Shown here: in pieces, positions 53,093-64,000 of the stretch
Position numbering within the stretch: position 1 is the first letter of the stretch
How the letters are laid out: each line of letters begins with the position of its first letter
Assembly: GCA_038503035.1 (NCBI GenBank)
Contig: JAVSML010021661.1
Location: 186,001-250,000 of the forward strand
Direction: 5' to 3'
Origin: Crocodylus rhombifer
Taxonomy: Eukaryota > Chordata > Crocodylia > Crocodylidae
DNA: 64,000 nucleotides
Notes under the pieces: generated by a model
Database searches by the model: none
Told to the model about the DNA's origin: nothing
The model's input: only the letters and a program-made list of their open reading frames with translations
Program-made: the position numbers and the translations under genes

Positions 53093-56000
53093 ATTCATAG
53101 AATCATAGAAGTAGGATCGGAAGGGACCTTGTAGATCTTCAAGTCCGACCCCCCACCTGGGCAGAAAAACTGGGCTCAAATGACTCCAGCCAGGTAAGCA
53201 TCAAGTCTCTTCTTAAAGAGCCCCAGAGTAGGAGCCAGCACCACTTCCCAGCTGCCCTGACTGTGAAGTAGTTCTTGCAGATGTCTAATCTAAACCTACT
53301 GTCCAACAACTTGTGGCTGTTATGCCAGGGGGCGCTAGGGGAAACAAAGTCTCTCCCAAACCCTGCTGGTCCCCCCTAGTGAGTTTATAGATGGTCACCA
53401 GGTCTCCCCTCAGCCTTCTCTTGTGAAGGCTGAACAGGTTCAGGTCCCACAGTCTTTCATTGTAGGGTCTGCCCTGTTGTCCCCAGATCATGCGGGTGGC
53501 CCTCCTCTGGACCCTCTCAATGTTGTCCACATCCCTCCTAAAGTGGGGCGCACAGAACTGGACACAATACTCCAGCTGCAGCCTGACCAGTGTCACGCAG
53601 AGGGGGAGGATCACCTCCTTGGCCCTGCTTGAGATGCACCTGTGGATGCACGACAAGGTCCAGTTAGCCCTGCCAACCATGACCTCGCATTGTCGGCCCA
53701 GGTTCATCTTGGAGTCAATAATGACTCCAAGATCCCTTTCTGCCTCTGTGCTCTCAAGAAGGGAGTTGCCCATCTTATAAGTGTGCTGCTGGTTACTACT
53801 GCCCAAGTGCAGCACCCTGCACTTGTCAGTACTGAAGCGCATCCTGTTTCTGTTAGCCCAGCCCTGTAACCTATTCAGGTCTTGCTGCAGTCTTTCCCTC
53901 CCTACTAGCATGCTCACTTCACCCCAAATTTTGGTATCATCAGTGAATTTAAACAGGTTGCTTTTCACCCTGTCTTCCAAATCGCTGATAAAGAAATTGA
54001 ACAGCGCAGGCCCCAGGACCGAGCCCTGGGGAACTCTGCTGCCCACTTCCCCCCAGGTCGAATATGTCCCGTCCACCACCACCCCCCGAGTACAACCCTT
54101 CAGGCAATCTGCAATCCATCTGACTGTGTAGGCATCAATGCCACAGTTGCCTAGTTTTTTAACGAGGATGGGGTGGGAGATGGTGTCAAAGGCCTTGCTG
54201 AAGTCTAGAAAGACTACATCCACCTGCATCCAGTGCTTTTGTGACCTGATCATAAAAGGCAATCAGGCTGCTCTGACATGACCTGCCCCTAATGAAACCG
54301 TGCTGGTTGCCCTTGAGCATCATCCCTGAAGCCGGCCAATTGCAGATGCGCTCCTTGATGATTTTCTCGGAGAGTTTCCCCAGGATCGAGGTAAGACTGA
54401 CGAGCCTATAGTTGCCTGGGTCCTCCCTCCTCCCTTTTTGAAAGATGGGGACCATGTTGGCTATCTTCCAATCATCTGGCACCTGGCCCAAGCGCCCTGC
54501 AATGACCCCTGCTAACTCCCTCGACACCCTGGGGTGAAGAGCATCTGGACCCGCTGACTTGAACACATCCAGCCCCTCCAGAAGTTCTCTAACCCGGTCC
54601 TCCCCAACCTGAGGTCTGTCTGGAGGCGTTCCCCTCGAGTCTGTCTTGCATCACGGCGGGGAAGTCTCGGTCCCTGCCCAAGAAAACAGAGGTGAAGAAC
54701 TGGTTAAAGAGGTCTGCTTTCTCCTCTGGCGCAACCACCAGATTGCCCAGCATATCTTGCAGGGGCCCCACATTTCCCGGTGCCTTCCTCATCCTCCCTA
54801 TATATTTGAAAAAAGACTTTTTATTATCTTTGATCTTGGATGCTAGTCCTAGCACTATGTCTGCCTTAGCTTTCCCGACAGCCCCCCTACAGGCCTGAGC
54901 AGAGGAGGTATACTCCTCTTTGGGGATAGCACCCCCCTTCCACTGGGTGTACACTGCCTTTTTGGCAATCAGGCATTTCCTGACACCCTTGGTGAGCCAG
55001 GGGGGCTTTTGGGCACTCCATCCCCCCTTGCTTCTTGTTGGGATGGTCACCCCTTGGGCCCTGAGTATCATCTCCTTAAGGAATGACCGCTCATCTTGGG
55101 CACTGAGCTCCCCTGCTCTCAAGAACCCCAGAGCCTCTCCCACTAATCTCCTCAACTCGTTGAAGTTGGCCCCCCTGAAGTCTAGGGCTACCGCCTTGCT
55201 GCAGGCCCTTGACACCTTGTGCTGGATGGTGAATTCCAGCAAGCGATGATCACTATCACCCAGGTGGTCGAGGACCTGGAGGCCCCTTACCAGGTCGTCG
55301 CCTGTGGCCAGGACCAGGTCCAACAGGGCATCTTCTCTGGTGGGACTGTGCACCTCCTGAATTAAGTGGAGGTCCTGTATCTCAGCCAGGAACCTCCTAG
55401 AACGGTCTGACCTGGCTGACTGTTCCTCCCAGCAGATGTCATAGGTGATTTAAATCACCCGGACAACTACATCCCTTGCCTTAAGTGCCTCTGCAAGCTG
55501 GCCCAAAAATTCCTGGTCCAGCTCCTCCCTTTGGTTGGGGGGTCTGTAGTAGACCACCACCGTTAGATCCCTCTCCCCACAGCCCCCTTGTATCTTGACC
55601 CAGAGCACTTCAGTTTGCCCCTCTTCTTACCCTGTTCTGCTGGCAGAGGATGTGTATTGCTCCTTGACATAGAGCGCCACACCCCCACCTTTCCTTCCTT
55701 CTCTATCCCGCCTGTAAAGCCTATAGCCCCTAATGCTAACTGCCCAGTCGTGGGATGAATCCCACCACATTTCTGTAAGCCCTATTATGTCCGGGTCTGA
55801 ACTGGCTGTTCTGAGGGCGAGTTCCTCCTGTTTGTTCCCCATACTACAAGCATTGGTATACAGGCGTTTAAGGCCTTGCCTAGCTGCGTGTGCCACCCCC
55901 TGATTTGGGAGACCATCTGGACCCCTGTTTCTTACCTGGGCACTCCTTGCATTTGTCACCTGTCTTGCTCAGGTGGCGTCTCCACATCTTCCTGCGGTCC

Positions 56001-56215
56001 CCTCCCACAGCAAGGCTAGTTTAAAGCTCGCCATATGAGATCAGCCAACCTGGAAGAGAAGACACGCTTGCCTTTAGGAGAGAGGTGAAGCCCATCCCAC
56101 CCCAGCAAGTCCCCTACCCAAAAGCATGAGTCATTATCTAGGAACCCAAGGCTTGCCTGGCAGCACCAACTGCATTGACATCGCCAATGCAGGCCTCGTG
56201 TCACTGTCCCCACCT
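53093..56215 (-). mobile_element. CR1 LINE, 3.1 kb, ORF1 remnant to 3' end
   Basis: The longest CR1 here, minus strand. From its 5' side: the end of ORF1 with an esterase-type GWDGLHLSPKG motif (56016-56215), the ORF2 endonuclease start (about 55630-55960, with SSDPDIIGLTEMWWDSS and GGVALYVKEQY), linker and reverse transcriptase start (54589-55353), the reverse transcriptase body (53285-54566) with VFLDFSKAFDTISHPIL and [20 protein letters not shown], and a catalytic box FTDD. Several frameshifts and stops split it. 5' truncated inside ORF1. The 3' terminus is 'cagaatcatagaagtagg'-like at 53093-53120. Confidence 0.92.
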
Positions 56216-58440
56216 ACTCACCGGAAGAAGAGAGGAGAATACCACCTGTGCCCCCGTCTCCTTAAGCATTAACTTGCATAGACACCTGTATTGGAAAGTG
56301 ACCTCCTTCAAGTTTAAAAGTGACTATTTTTCTCTTTGGAGCAATGCTAGCACCTTTCAACAGATTCTCCCATTTAAGAAAAGATTACATGCTTTAGAAG
56401 TAAATTCTTAGGTGTGAGTACAGTTTAGAAGGAGACAAATGTAACAACTGATACCCATTATCAAATGTAGCAAAACCATTGCAACTTTAATCCTGCTTTA
56501 CAACAATTGAGCTGCCTGGTATATCTACTGGAGTCTGCAGTAGTTACAGTTATGTTGTACCAGCTGATTTACAAGCCTAAGCCCCAGGTCCCCTGCCCTT
56601 TTTGAAGGAGGTAACAGATATACTTGTCAATCTCCCTTGTGATTAATGATCATAGTAGGTACCAGAACATTTACTAGTTATGAACCAGTGCTAGTACTCT
56701 GATGCATGAACGTACACCGCAGAAAGAAGCTCCCATTTTACAGTGAACCTTTACCAGGCTACAGGACACAGCAGAACATTGATCCACATGAATACAGCCA
56801 TTGACTTAACTGGGTTTATTCATATTCTCAGAGGTTAACCAATTGCTTTGCTTGATTGGGGCTATACATATTTTTGTATTATGGAAAGAAAAGTTGTATT
56901 CCTGTAGCCAAAAGATCCTGTGATTTTAGTGAGCATTTAGCCTTCCAATGCTACGAGATACGCAGTGGAGGAACACCATTGTCCATTTATTTACACATAT
57001 TATAAATCAATCACCAGTTTAGTGTTTGTGTTTACAGCTTAATACTCTGTTCTAAAAGGTTAAAACTGGGTTCCCTTAAGAACTGTTAACAGGAAAAGAA
57101 AACTGCACTTGTTAAGCTCTTCAACCATTAGTGAAATTCCAGTCAAGTATGCTTGGTGTTGGGAAAACTACAAAATAATTGATCGGTGAGGTTAATTCTT
57201 TCACAATTATGCCACAACAGCAGAAAGGGAAGAAGACAAGATGAAACTTCAGCTTCCAACTTCACACATACCCTGTTTTTAACCACCCGGTGAGTCACAG
57301 TTCCCTTCAACAGGCCAAAAGGAACACTCCAGCAAACAGCTGAACAGGCCACGAGCAGTGCGAAATCTTTTTCATTTTACTCACTGTAAACAGTATTCTA
57401 GAGCTAGTTACATGGTAGAGAAGGAAAAGAATAACTAGCATATTTACATCCACATTATTAAAGCTAACATTTAACCCTGCGTTGTCCTGGTGCTGGGTCT
57501 TCTGTTAACATAGCAAAGTGTATGTAGGCGCTACTTAAGATACACATGAAGCACAGACCTTAAAGTACTGTATTAAATATTCCACTCATTGAATATATGA
57601 AATGTTTGAATGGGTTCTATACCTTTCCCTTTAAGGGAAAAGGTGGATGCAGATATTCATGTTATAATAAGCCAATGACCTGCAGCTTATTACATTATGA
57701 ATCTCAATAATATAGAAAATAAATGGTAATCCTATCTACCTACTTGAATAAAAAAAGGTAATGTCAAAGTAAATATCCAGACTTGCATACAAACAGAGGT
57801 TGGTATGCAAGGATCCACAATCAGCTTCAGAAAAACAGCAGTTTCTGATGTAGGGTACATCTTCAGTCACTAGCTTGAGTTAGCCAGATCACCATTAATA
57901 ATTTGGGTTTTGTTGACAAATCAGGGGACCAACTCTGTTACCACTGAAATCTGTGTAGCAAACCAATATCTCCCCTTACCATCCACTTTTATTAGGGGAA
58001 GTGGGAAAGTAGTATTGGGAAGAAAAAAAAAAGATTTAGCTATTGAAGGGAGCAATCAGAATTTATATTCTAGCACTTAACATGAAAGTTTTACCTGAAA
58101 GTCACTTAAACCAGATGATGCATATCAAATTACTACAGGAACAGGATTGAGAGAAATCAGTTGCCATCACTGGGTTGTCTCCTTTGCAGCTCATCAGTCA
58201 CTCCCCAGAGCCAGATAAGAAAATAAGGCTTGTAAACAAATTTGCTAGGGTAGCATTTTTATGTTGGATTGAGTCTCTCTTTGACCAGCATCCTCCCTAT
58301 TTTTAACCTCTCTCAGGCACAGCACTAACATTCATCTTTGAAAACTCCCTTTCTAGCATCACTTCCCCCTACCTTCCCAATCAATCCAAGGAGAGGACTC
58401 ATATGCTGATGAGAGTGCTGCAACAGCACAACAAAATGTC
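56216..58440. other. Intergenic between MIA3 and AIDA 3' ends
   Basis: No gene. Contains copy B of the direct repeat (57362-57726). Confidence 0.6.
57362..57726. repeat. Diverged direct repeat, copy B
   Basis: Partner of 32628-32992, same orientation, 24.7 kb away. Small indels distinguish the copies (e.g. an extra 'ctgcagc' near 57680 in this copy). Confidence 0.85.
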
Positions 58441-58444
58441 AACG

Positions 58445-58876
58445 GGTTACATAACCTGCCGTGTCTTTATTGCTGTATCAGGTTTGGCAAAAAGGGACAC
58501 CCCTTCCATCTTTAGTAGAGATTGAGGGGGAAAAGTTAACAATGGTAAGGTATAAAACTGAAGTTTGCAGTGGTTTTTTTGGTTTTTTTTATGAACTGCT
58601 CAATTATGCAGAGAAATCAGTCAAAAGCTTCTTTAGAATACTTGGGATAAGACCTGTATCCAGAAGGTACAGGAATAAACTTGTACTTGAAGGGTAGGCT
58701 TGACATTTGACTCTGTGGTATTGCTGTGCAGTATGTGATGGTCCCAGTTGGCCTCCTGGCATGAGTACAGCCACTGGCCTGCCTGCTGAAGGATGAGTGT
58801 GCTACACAAACACACAAATGCAGAGATACTGTGATTTGTAGCAAGTGGTTTAGGTCATAGAAGTCTCACAAAAGGG
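58445..58876 (-). terminator. AIDA: AIDA 3'UTR and polyadenylation signal
   Basis: On the minus strand an AATAAA (58471-58466) lies about 400 nt past the AIDA stop and is followed by a GU-rich stretch (ttttgttgtgctgttg), so this is a good 3' end candidate. A longer UTR is possible. Confidence 0.6.
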
Positions 58877-58973
58877 TCATTCCTTGTGCAATGTTTGATG
58901 GAGGTGAAGATACAGTGGTTTCTTGGTCAACAGTTGCAGTTTCTTCCTTTTAAAGTCAGTGGGTTTTTTGTAC
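58877..58973 (-). CDS. AIDA: AIDA last coding exon
   Basis: Axin interactor, dorsalization-associated protein. In other vertebrates it binds axin, blocks axin-driven JNK activation and binds membranes through its C-terminal C2-like domain. This exon (97 nt) follows acceptor gtggttgcag and encodes YKKPTDFKRKKLQLLTKKPL..LHLHQTLHKE and TGA. It is essentially identical to the human C-terminus. Confidence 0.97.
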
Positions 58974-60288
58974 CTGCAACCACAAAAAAAAAAAGTTGGA
59001 GACGAGCACTAATGTCTGAGACTAAAACCATCCTTGCGTACTTCTGATGCTACTCGTATCCCTCTGCCACAGTATGCCAAGAACCCAGAAGGGTACTGAC
59101 CCAAATCAACAATGATATGAAAACAGTTGATATGGAGCAACTCAATGTAGATTCTTCATTTTCACTGGAATACTTCAGCACAAGACAGAGGTGAATGAAT
59201 TAAGAGTCTGTGTGAAGGAGGAAAAAACCCCCTGCAGTCATTTCCACAATATTCTGTTACCTTACTTTGCCCAATAGTCTTCCATTGCCTTTCTCCATAT
59301 TTAAAACAAATCTGGAACCTATTAAAGTTCCTAATTCAGACCAAGCATTTAAGTTTAGAAGAGGGTCTTGCAAATGCTTGTATTAAATTTATCTATCTGA
59401 GGTTTCCCCCCATAATTACTTTGTATTTTAAAACACTTCCATAGATGCGATAGGAGTATCATAAAAGCATCGGAAAAACTTCTTAGCTCTCCCTCCCTAC
59501 CTCCCTCTGAGACATATCTAACAGTTTTAAATGTCTAGTGTTTATTCTTGTATTTGAAGCCTTAGGGATTCCCTTCAAAGAAGTTCTGTGCTACAGTCAA
59601 TAGGTTTTTAATATGCTGATAGAATCAGAACCAATTGCTTTACCTATGATTCAAAATGCAGAAATCCTATGTAACCCGATACCTTCTTTCCAATTTGTCA
59701 AGTTAGTTCTAAACCAAACACACTCTGGTTGGTAACTGTATTTTAAAGAAGATAAAAATAAAATGACAAATAATTCAGGAACAGACAAAGAGGAACTTGT
59801 ATTTTATACCAGATGTGGTAATTAATAACTATATCAAGCCATAAGGCTGTGAGAAAGGACTGGAGGCATCTGCCAATAATACTATGCTGTAATCCAGTCC
59901 TGCTATAGCAGCGTTTCTCAACCTGTGGGTCACAACCCAAAAATGGGTCACAAGAATATATGAAAGAGTCATGAATAAACTTGAAAAATGGATTCTCCTT
60001 TAAAAGAGAAAAACATGGAAAACTAAGTTTTCCTTTGTAGGCTAGAACTCTGCCAGCTTACAAGGGGCTACTTAGGCCCCCCTATACCCTACACCCACCC
60101 ACCCCCTAACCCCACACACTAGAGGGGGCTGGGGCGTGGGGGCTGTTTTCTACTTAAACTATTTACAGTCAGGACTGGCCATCAATCTTTATGAATGGGT
60201 CCTGGTAGAAAAAAGGCTGAAAACCACTGGTCTGCAATATGTCACTGGCAACTACAGCATAGATCCAACGGCATACTAAGTCACTTAC
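58974..60288 (-). other. AIDA last intron
   Basis: Contains a hAT-like MITE at 59909-60229, only 60 nt past the donor of the upstream exon. Nothing else is recognised. Confidence 0.7.
59909..60229. mobile_element. hAT-like MITE, opposite orientation
   Basis: 321 bp from cagcgtttctcaacctg to ggctgaaaaccactg. It is the reverse of the 32208-32512 family (note 'gggtcacaacccaaaaatgg' and 'gggtcctggtag'). No convincing target duplication remains. Confidence 0.78.
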
Positions 60289-60406
60289 AGTTCTATAACA
60301 ATCGCTCCATGTTTAATTTCATCCATCTCCATGAAAGCAAAGCACTTGGTGCTGGTAAACCTTTTCTTAGGCTTATAGTGTTTGAATTCAAAGAAAATAG
60401 CTGCAC
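60289..60406 (-). CDS. AIDA: AIDA coding exon (C2 domain, second last)
   Basis: 118 nt between acceptor tcttactctag and donor AACT|gtaagt. Encodes AAIFFEFKHYKPKKRFTSTK..FMEMDEIKHGAIVIEL. Phases agree with both neighbours. Human has GP where this reads HG (KPGPIVIEL). Confidence 0.97.
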
Positions 60407-60918
60407 CTAGAGTAAGAAAAAATGACATAGAAAAAAAAAAAGAGCTCTTGCCTTACAATAGATTGCTTAGCATGAAAATATGCCCACCACCAAACATGTT
60501 CTATATATACCAAAGACAATTGCTTCTTTTACTTCAAGTCATCCAATTCTGTAGGGAAAAAATAATGTTTCTTAAAATGCTAGAATTACTCACATGCACT
60601 TGTCCCCCCCAACTCTTACTCACAGCTAGGTACCATTGTTGACCTAAACAAATGGAAAGACGAAGAGGATCTATATACAAAGTGGAGGAGAATACTGCTC
60701 TTTTATTGGCTTTTATTTCTCCTTATTCCTAGGAGTCAGCTGATGGTTTCCAGCAGATAGACATGATGTCAAACTCTACTTTACACCCTTGTATGACTGT
60801 TAAGCCCTACCCTAGTACAGCTGGGACCTGGCCTCTCTGCAGAAGAGGGAACTTCATTCTGTCCACAACACTGACAGCTGGTTGGTGGACACTGCCTCAG
60901 TTAGCTATTACTACCCAC

Positions 60919-61041
60919 CTTTAGTTAGTTTCTCAACATGTTTCTGGATCTCAATGTCCACGTTGAAATGAACATATGTGTCCTCTTTCCTTGAAGCCAC
61001 AGGAGTATCCTGTACAGGGGTGAGATCTATCCCATTGAGAT
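60919..61041 (-). CDS. AIDA: AIDA coding exon (C2 domain)
   Basis: 123 nt between acceptor ttcctacag and donor AAAG|gtgggt. Encodes DLNGIDLTPVQDTPVASRKE..HFNVDIEIQKHVEKLTK, nearly identical to human. Confidence 0.97.
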
Positions 61042-63736
61042 CTGTAGGAAAGAAAAGGATAGCACTCTTAGATTCCAAGTACTGAAAACATTTTTAAAGC
61101 CTCATTTACACACACACACACACACACACACCCCCTCATAACCTGTATCCAGTATCTTTCAGATATCTGTCTAAAGATGTTCTTTTGTTCAAATTTGCAA
61201 AGTGGTAACCAGATAACTCCTAGTCCTACAATATCCCCTAGAATGTTACACAGTCACTATTCCTTTACCTTCCTAAAAGGTCAAAATCCCAAACCATTTG
61301 TGCTCATTTTATTTTAAATGGACATTCTCTTTACACCATCAATAAAGGTTCCCACTTAGTTCTGGGGACACTTCTCAGTACTTGAAAGGTGCTCCAAAAT
61401 TCTATCTAACAAAGACACACAGACTTTAGAAGTTCTACTTTTAGAAACGGGCCCCTGGCAGATGCTAAGACATGACTGACCGGTTAATCACATCTTGAAA
61501 ATAGCAACCTAACCACATATTCAGTCAATTAATGGTGCAATAAAAACAAGAAAAATGTCACAAAAGTATTATTTCAAAAAAATGTGCAATAATTTTGTGG
61601 GTGGTTTTTTATCACATTTTCAAAACTGAATGTGTGGTAGGGGGACAGCATGCAGGCCAGAACCAGTCCTGGTGCAGTCCCTGCTGGCTGACAATCAGCA
61701 GATGATTGGTTGGCTCTAGGACTACACTGGGGTCTGGCTCAAACTGCCACAGTAGATCCCCAGATCACGATTAGCTAATCATTGGGCATACAGCTTTCAG
61801 CTTGCTCCCTGCACCAGCCAACACAGCACAATTGAGATACAATTCCCAATCCCAAAAATCTCACCTCCTGCCATGCACATGGCATGGCAAGAGGTGTGAT
61901 TGCTGGGCTTGGGAATCAGATCCAAGTCCTTTAAATAAACATCTGTCAGTTGCCACCATCTTTTCCATTGACCACCACTTATATGCAATCAGAGTCAGTT
62001 CTGCTTGTTGTACTGACCAGAAGCAGTGCTCACTATTTTTCAATCCTACAGACCTTTCAGAGCCAGGCAGTGATGAGACAGCCAGTTGGATTCTGTTCAG
62101 TCAGTCAGCCAGCACAAGTTAACAAGCATGCTGTTCAAGTGCAAGCCAGAACCGGCAAAACTGCTGCATACCATGCCTAGAATGGGTTCACTATTATACA
62201 TGATCTCTCACCCTTTCTTCTTTCCCTTTCTACCAGTTTTAAACCTGTCCGCTATTGTGTCTCATCAAGTGGAAAGACAACGCTCTGGAGCAGATGCTGC
62301 CATTTTTAGTATGTACAGCATACTGAGGCCCTGACCGGAGACCTGGGCACTACTGCAGCATACTTCATAAATAAATCCACTACTACTACTGAGCCACCCA
62401 GAAGATACTGGTTGGATGCTTGGACTCCATACTGGGACTGGTGGCCATTTATGTCTCTATGTAGGTATATTATGTATACACAATAACTTCCAGTGTAAAA
62501 AAAAAATGTATAAATGTAACCAACTCAGGAAAGACACGTTAAGGCAATGGCACAAGACACACTGTTTTTATTAACAAAGGGCAGTCTGGTTACTTTTCAG
62601 AATAGATTCTTACCCTGAAACTTCACGGCAGGGAGGGGGGAGAGAAATTAAAGTACAAAGACAACCCATATCCCCTTAATTAGCAAAGAGGTAGTTTAGT
62701 GTCCCTGGAGGGCATCCAAGTACGTGACAGACAGCTCCTACTTACCACATATCTGCACCATAACATTCTCTGTTTGGGGGAGCTCAGGAAAAGACCACCA
62801 TGTACATTGTAGGTCAAAGCTGAGATGCAAGATTTCCCACAAAAAGCTTGCCTACCACATATACATAATCCCCTACCTCCTACCAGTGATTTTTTAATTC
62901 TGAAATTTAGCAGTTACTAGTTTTCATGTTTGTAAAAAGCTATAAAAATAGGAATGGGTACCATATAACATTCTGTGAAGCAGAGAAGATCAGAAAAATC
63001 TGTAGGATACTTGCTCCTGAATTAAGGACAAATTTCAGTACCATTAGAATAATATTAGCAGCTTGTTTTTTAACTATTGGTCAGAAATCATTTGCATTTT
63101 TCATGCTTGATTTAAGCCACAGTGGATGTTGCCAGACATTAACTGTAGCCACTGTCCCCACAAATCTTGATCTCTAAACCAGCTGGAGGCAGAAACAAAA
63201 CAACCAATTAACAGAGACTAATTGGGCGAGAGATAGGACATGAAGGGTAATTCGAATCTAAGAATAATGCTGAGGAGTCACAGCCTCATCATTAAACACA
63301 AATGTTTTGCATCTTCAGCAGCTCATGGAAAGAAACAGTGTGCATGCGTGCACAGGTGCATGCCGGTGTAGGAGAGGGCAGGATTTGGGCTCCATATTAG
63401 ACTTTACATAGAAGAGACTTCACATTTAGAAGCAACTGAAGCAGAGGGCTTGACAGCTGAATGTGAACACAAAAACCCAGAGCAAAGCACATCACTTCCA
63501 AAACTGGCTGATGGATGGCCAGTGATAGGGAGATCCAGGATGCTAATCAAAAGCAAAATTGATCTTCTCACTCTTTGATTAACTGGCAGCTTTGTAAAGT
63601 ATTACTATAAATAGAGAGCAAGTAAGGCTCTTCAACAAATTTGTCACCACACACTGAAGTGTAATACTGTTTCTGTCAAATGCATTTCTCCCCAAGTGCA
63701 GCAGAAATGAAAATGTGAAAGCAAGAAAAAAATTAC
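61042..63736 (-). other. AIDA intron, nothing coding
   Basis: 2.7 kb. A (CA)n run lies at 61108-61131. I see no exon or named repeat in the rest. Confidence 0.6.
61108..61131. repeat. (CA)n microsatellite
   Basis: Twelve CA units, 66 nt upstream (minus-strand sense) of the AIDA exon 60919-61041. Confidence 0.93.
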
Positions 63737-63859
63737 CTTTTACACTAACTGTGATGTAAGGATCAATGCACTGACCGGCATCTTTCAAACCAATCTTCTC
63801 AATTTTGATGGTAAGTAATGTCATCCCGGGTTCAGATGGCAGCCTGGGTAATAGAGTTC
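63737..63859 (-). CDS. AIDA: AIDA coding exon (start of C2 domain)
   Basis: 123 nt between acceptor ctgttgccag and donor AAAAG|gtaatt. Encodes TLLPRLPSEPGMTLLTIKIE, then KIGLKDAGQCIDPYITVSVK, the membrane-binding C2-like domain. Earlier exons of AIDA lie beyond the right end of the window. Confidence 0.97.
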
Positions 63860-64000
63860 CTGGCAACAGACAGCAAATCAAGTCATTAACCCTTTGGGAC
63901 TCCAACAGGAAAGGCCCCCACCCTACTCAACATCCTTGTCTGCAAAAGTCTTTGTCCACTATCAGCACTAGTGGACTAAAACCAGGGATCAGGTTCCTTT

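Noticed and set aside
43124..54566. Reverse transcriptase-coding open frames as possible host genes
   Set aside because: They are broken CR1 ORF2 pieces with CR1 3' ends attached; one has a changed catalytic box and all are split by frameshifts.
1..64000. CRISPR array, operon, phage or toxin-antitoxin system
   Set aside because: The window is plainly vertebrate; repeats here are microsatellites and transposons, and no regularly spaced repeat array is present.

Overview
This is vertebrate nuclear DNA with intron-rich genes, GT-AG splice sites, CpG-rich promoters and many interspersed repeats. Abundant CR1 LINEs in several age classes, many short hAT-like elements with 8-bp target duplications, some eroded MIR-like SINEs, and no L1 or Alu all point to a sauropsid. 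A crocodilian is most likely and a turtle is possible; this is inferred from repeat content and is not proven.

Three protein-coding genes lie in the order TAF1A(-) - MIA3(+) - AIDA(-). As far as I know this is the conserved amniote order (human 1q41). (1) 227-2435: the first two coding exons of TAF1A, a subunit of the Pol I factor SL1, with a CpG-rich promoter at about 2.5-2.95 kb. (2) 2960-15430: intergenic DNA with an AT-rich tract, a nested CR1 with two younger elements inside it, further CR1 and hAT pieces, and a CA-rich minisatellite. (3) 15430-51680: the complete MIA3/TANGO1 gene. I could place 29 coding exons. Their splice phases all agree and they join to 6102 nt (2033 residues plus stop). 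Product order: signal peptide, MIA SH3-like domain, very long acidic lumenal region, transmembrane segment, two coiled-coil blocks, proline-rich tail. A second CpG island at 33.7-34.2 kb carries an alternative first exon that splices in frame to the transmembrane exon, giving the short TANGO1 form. (4) 51.7-58.4 kb: the tail-to-tail gap between MIA3 and AIDA, filled largely by a 3.1-kb CR1 with remains of ORF1 and ORF2. (5) 58877-63859: the last four coding exons of AIDA on the minus strand, encoding its C2-like C-terminal domain.

Functionally, MIA3 makes the ER exit-site receptor that loads bulky cargo such as procollagen into COPII carriers. TAF1A (rRNA transcription) and AIDA (axin/JNK signalling and membrane binding) are positional neighbours only. 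The points most worth a second look are: exon 6 of MIA3, where a hydrophilic stretch replaces the hydrophobic segment found in mammals; the same 8-mer TGACGTGT in both MIA3 promoters; a foldback element just upstream of the internal promoter; and a diverged direct repeat of about 360 bp, one copy of which supplies the DNA just ahead of the exon 6 acceptor. I found no CRISPR array, operon or other prokaryote-type system, and no plainly undescribed gene.
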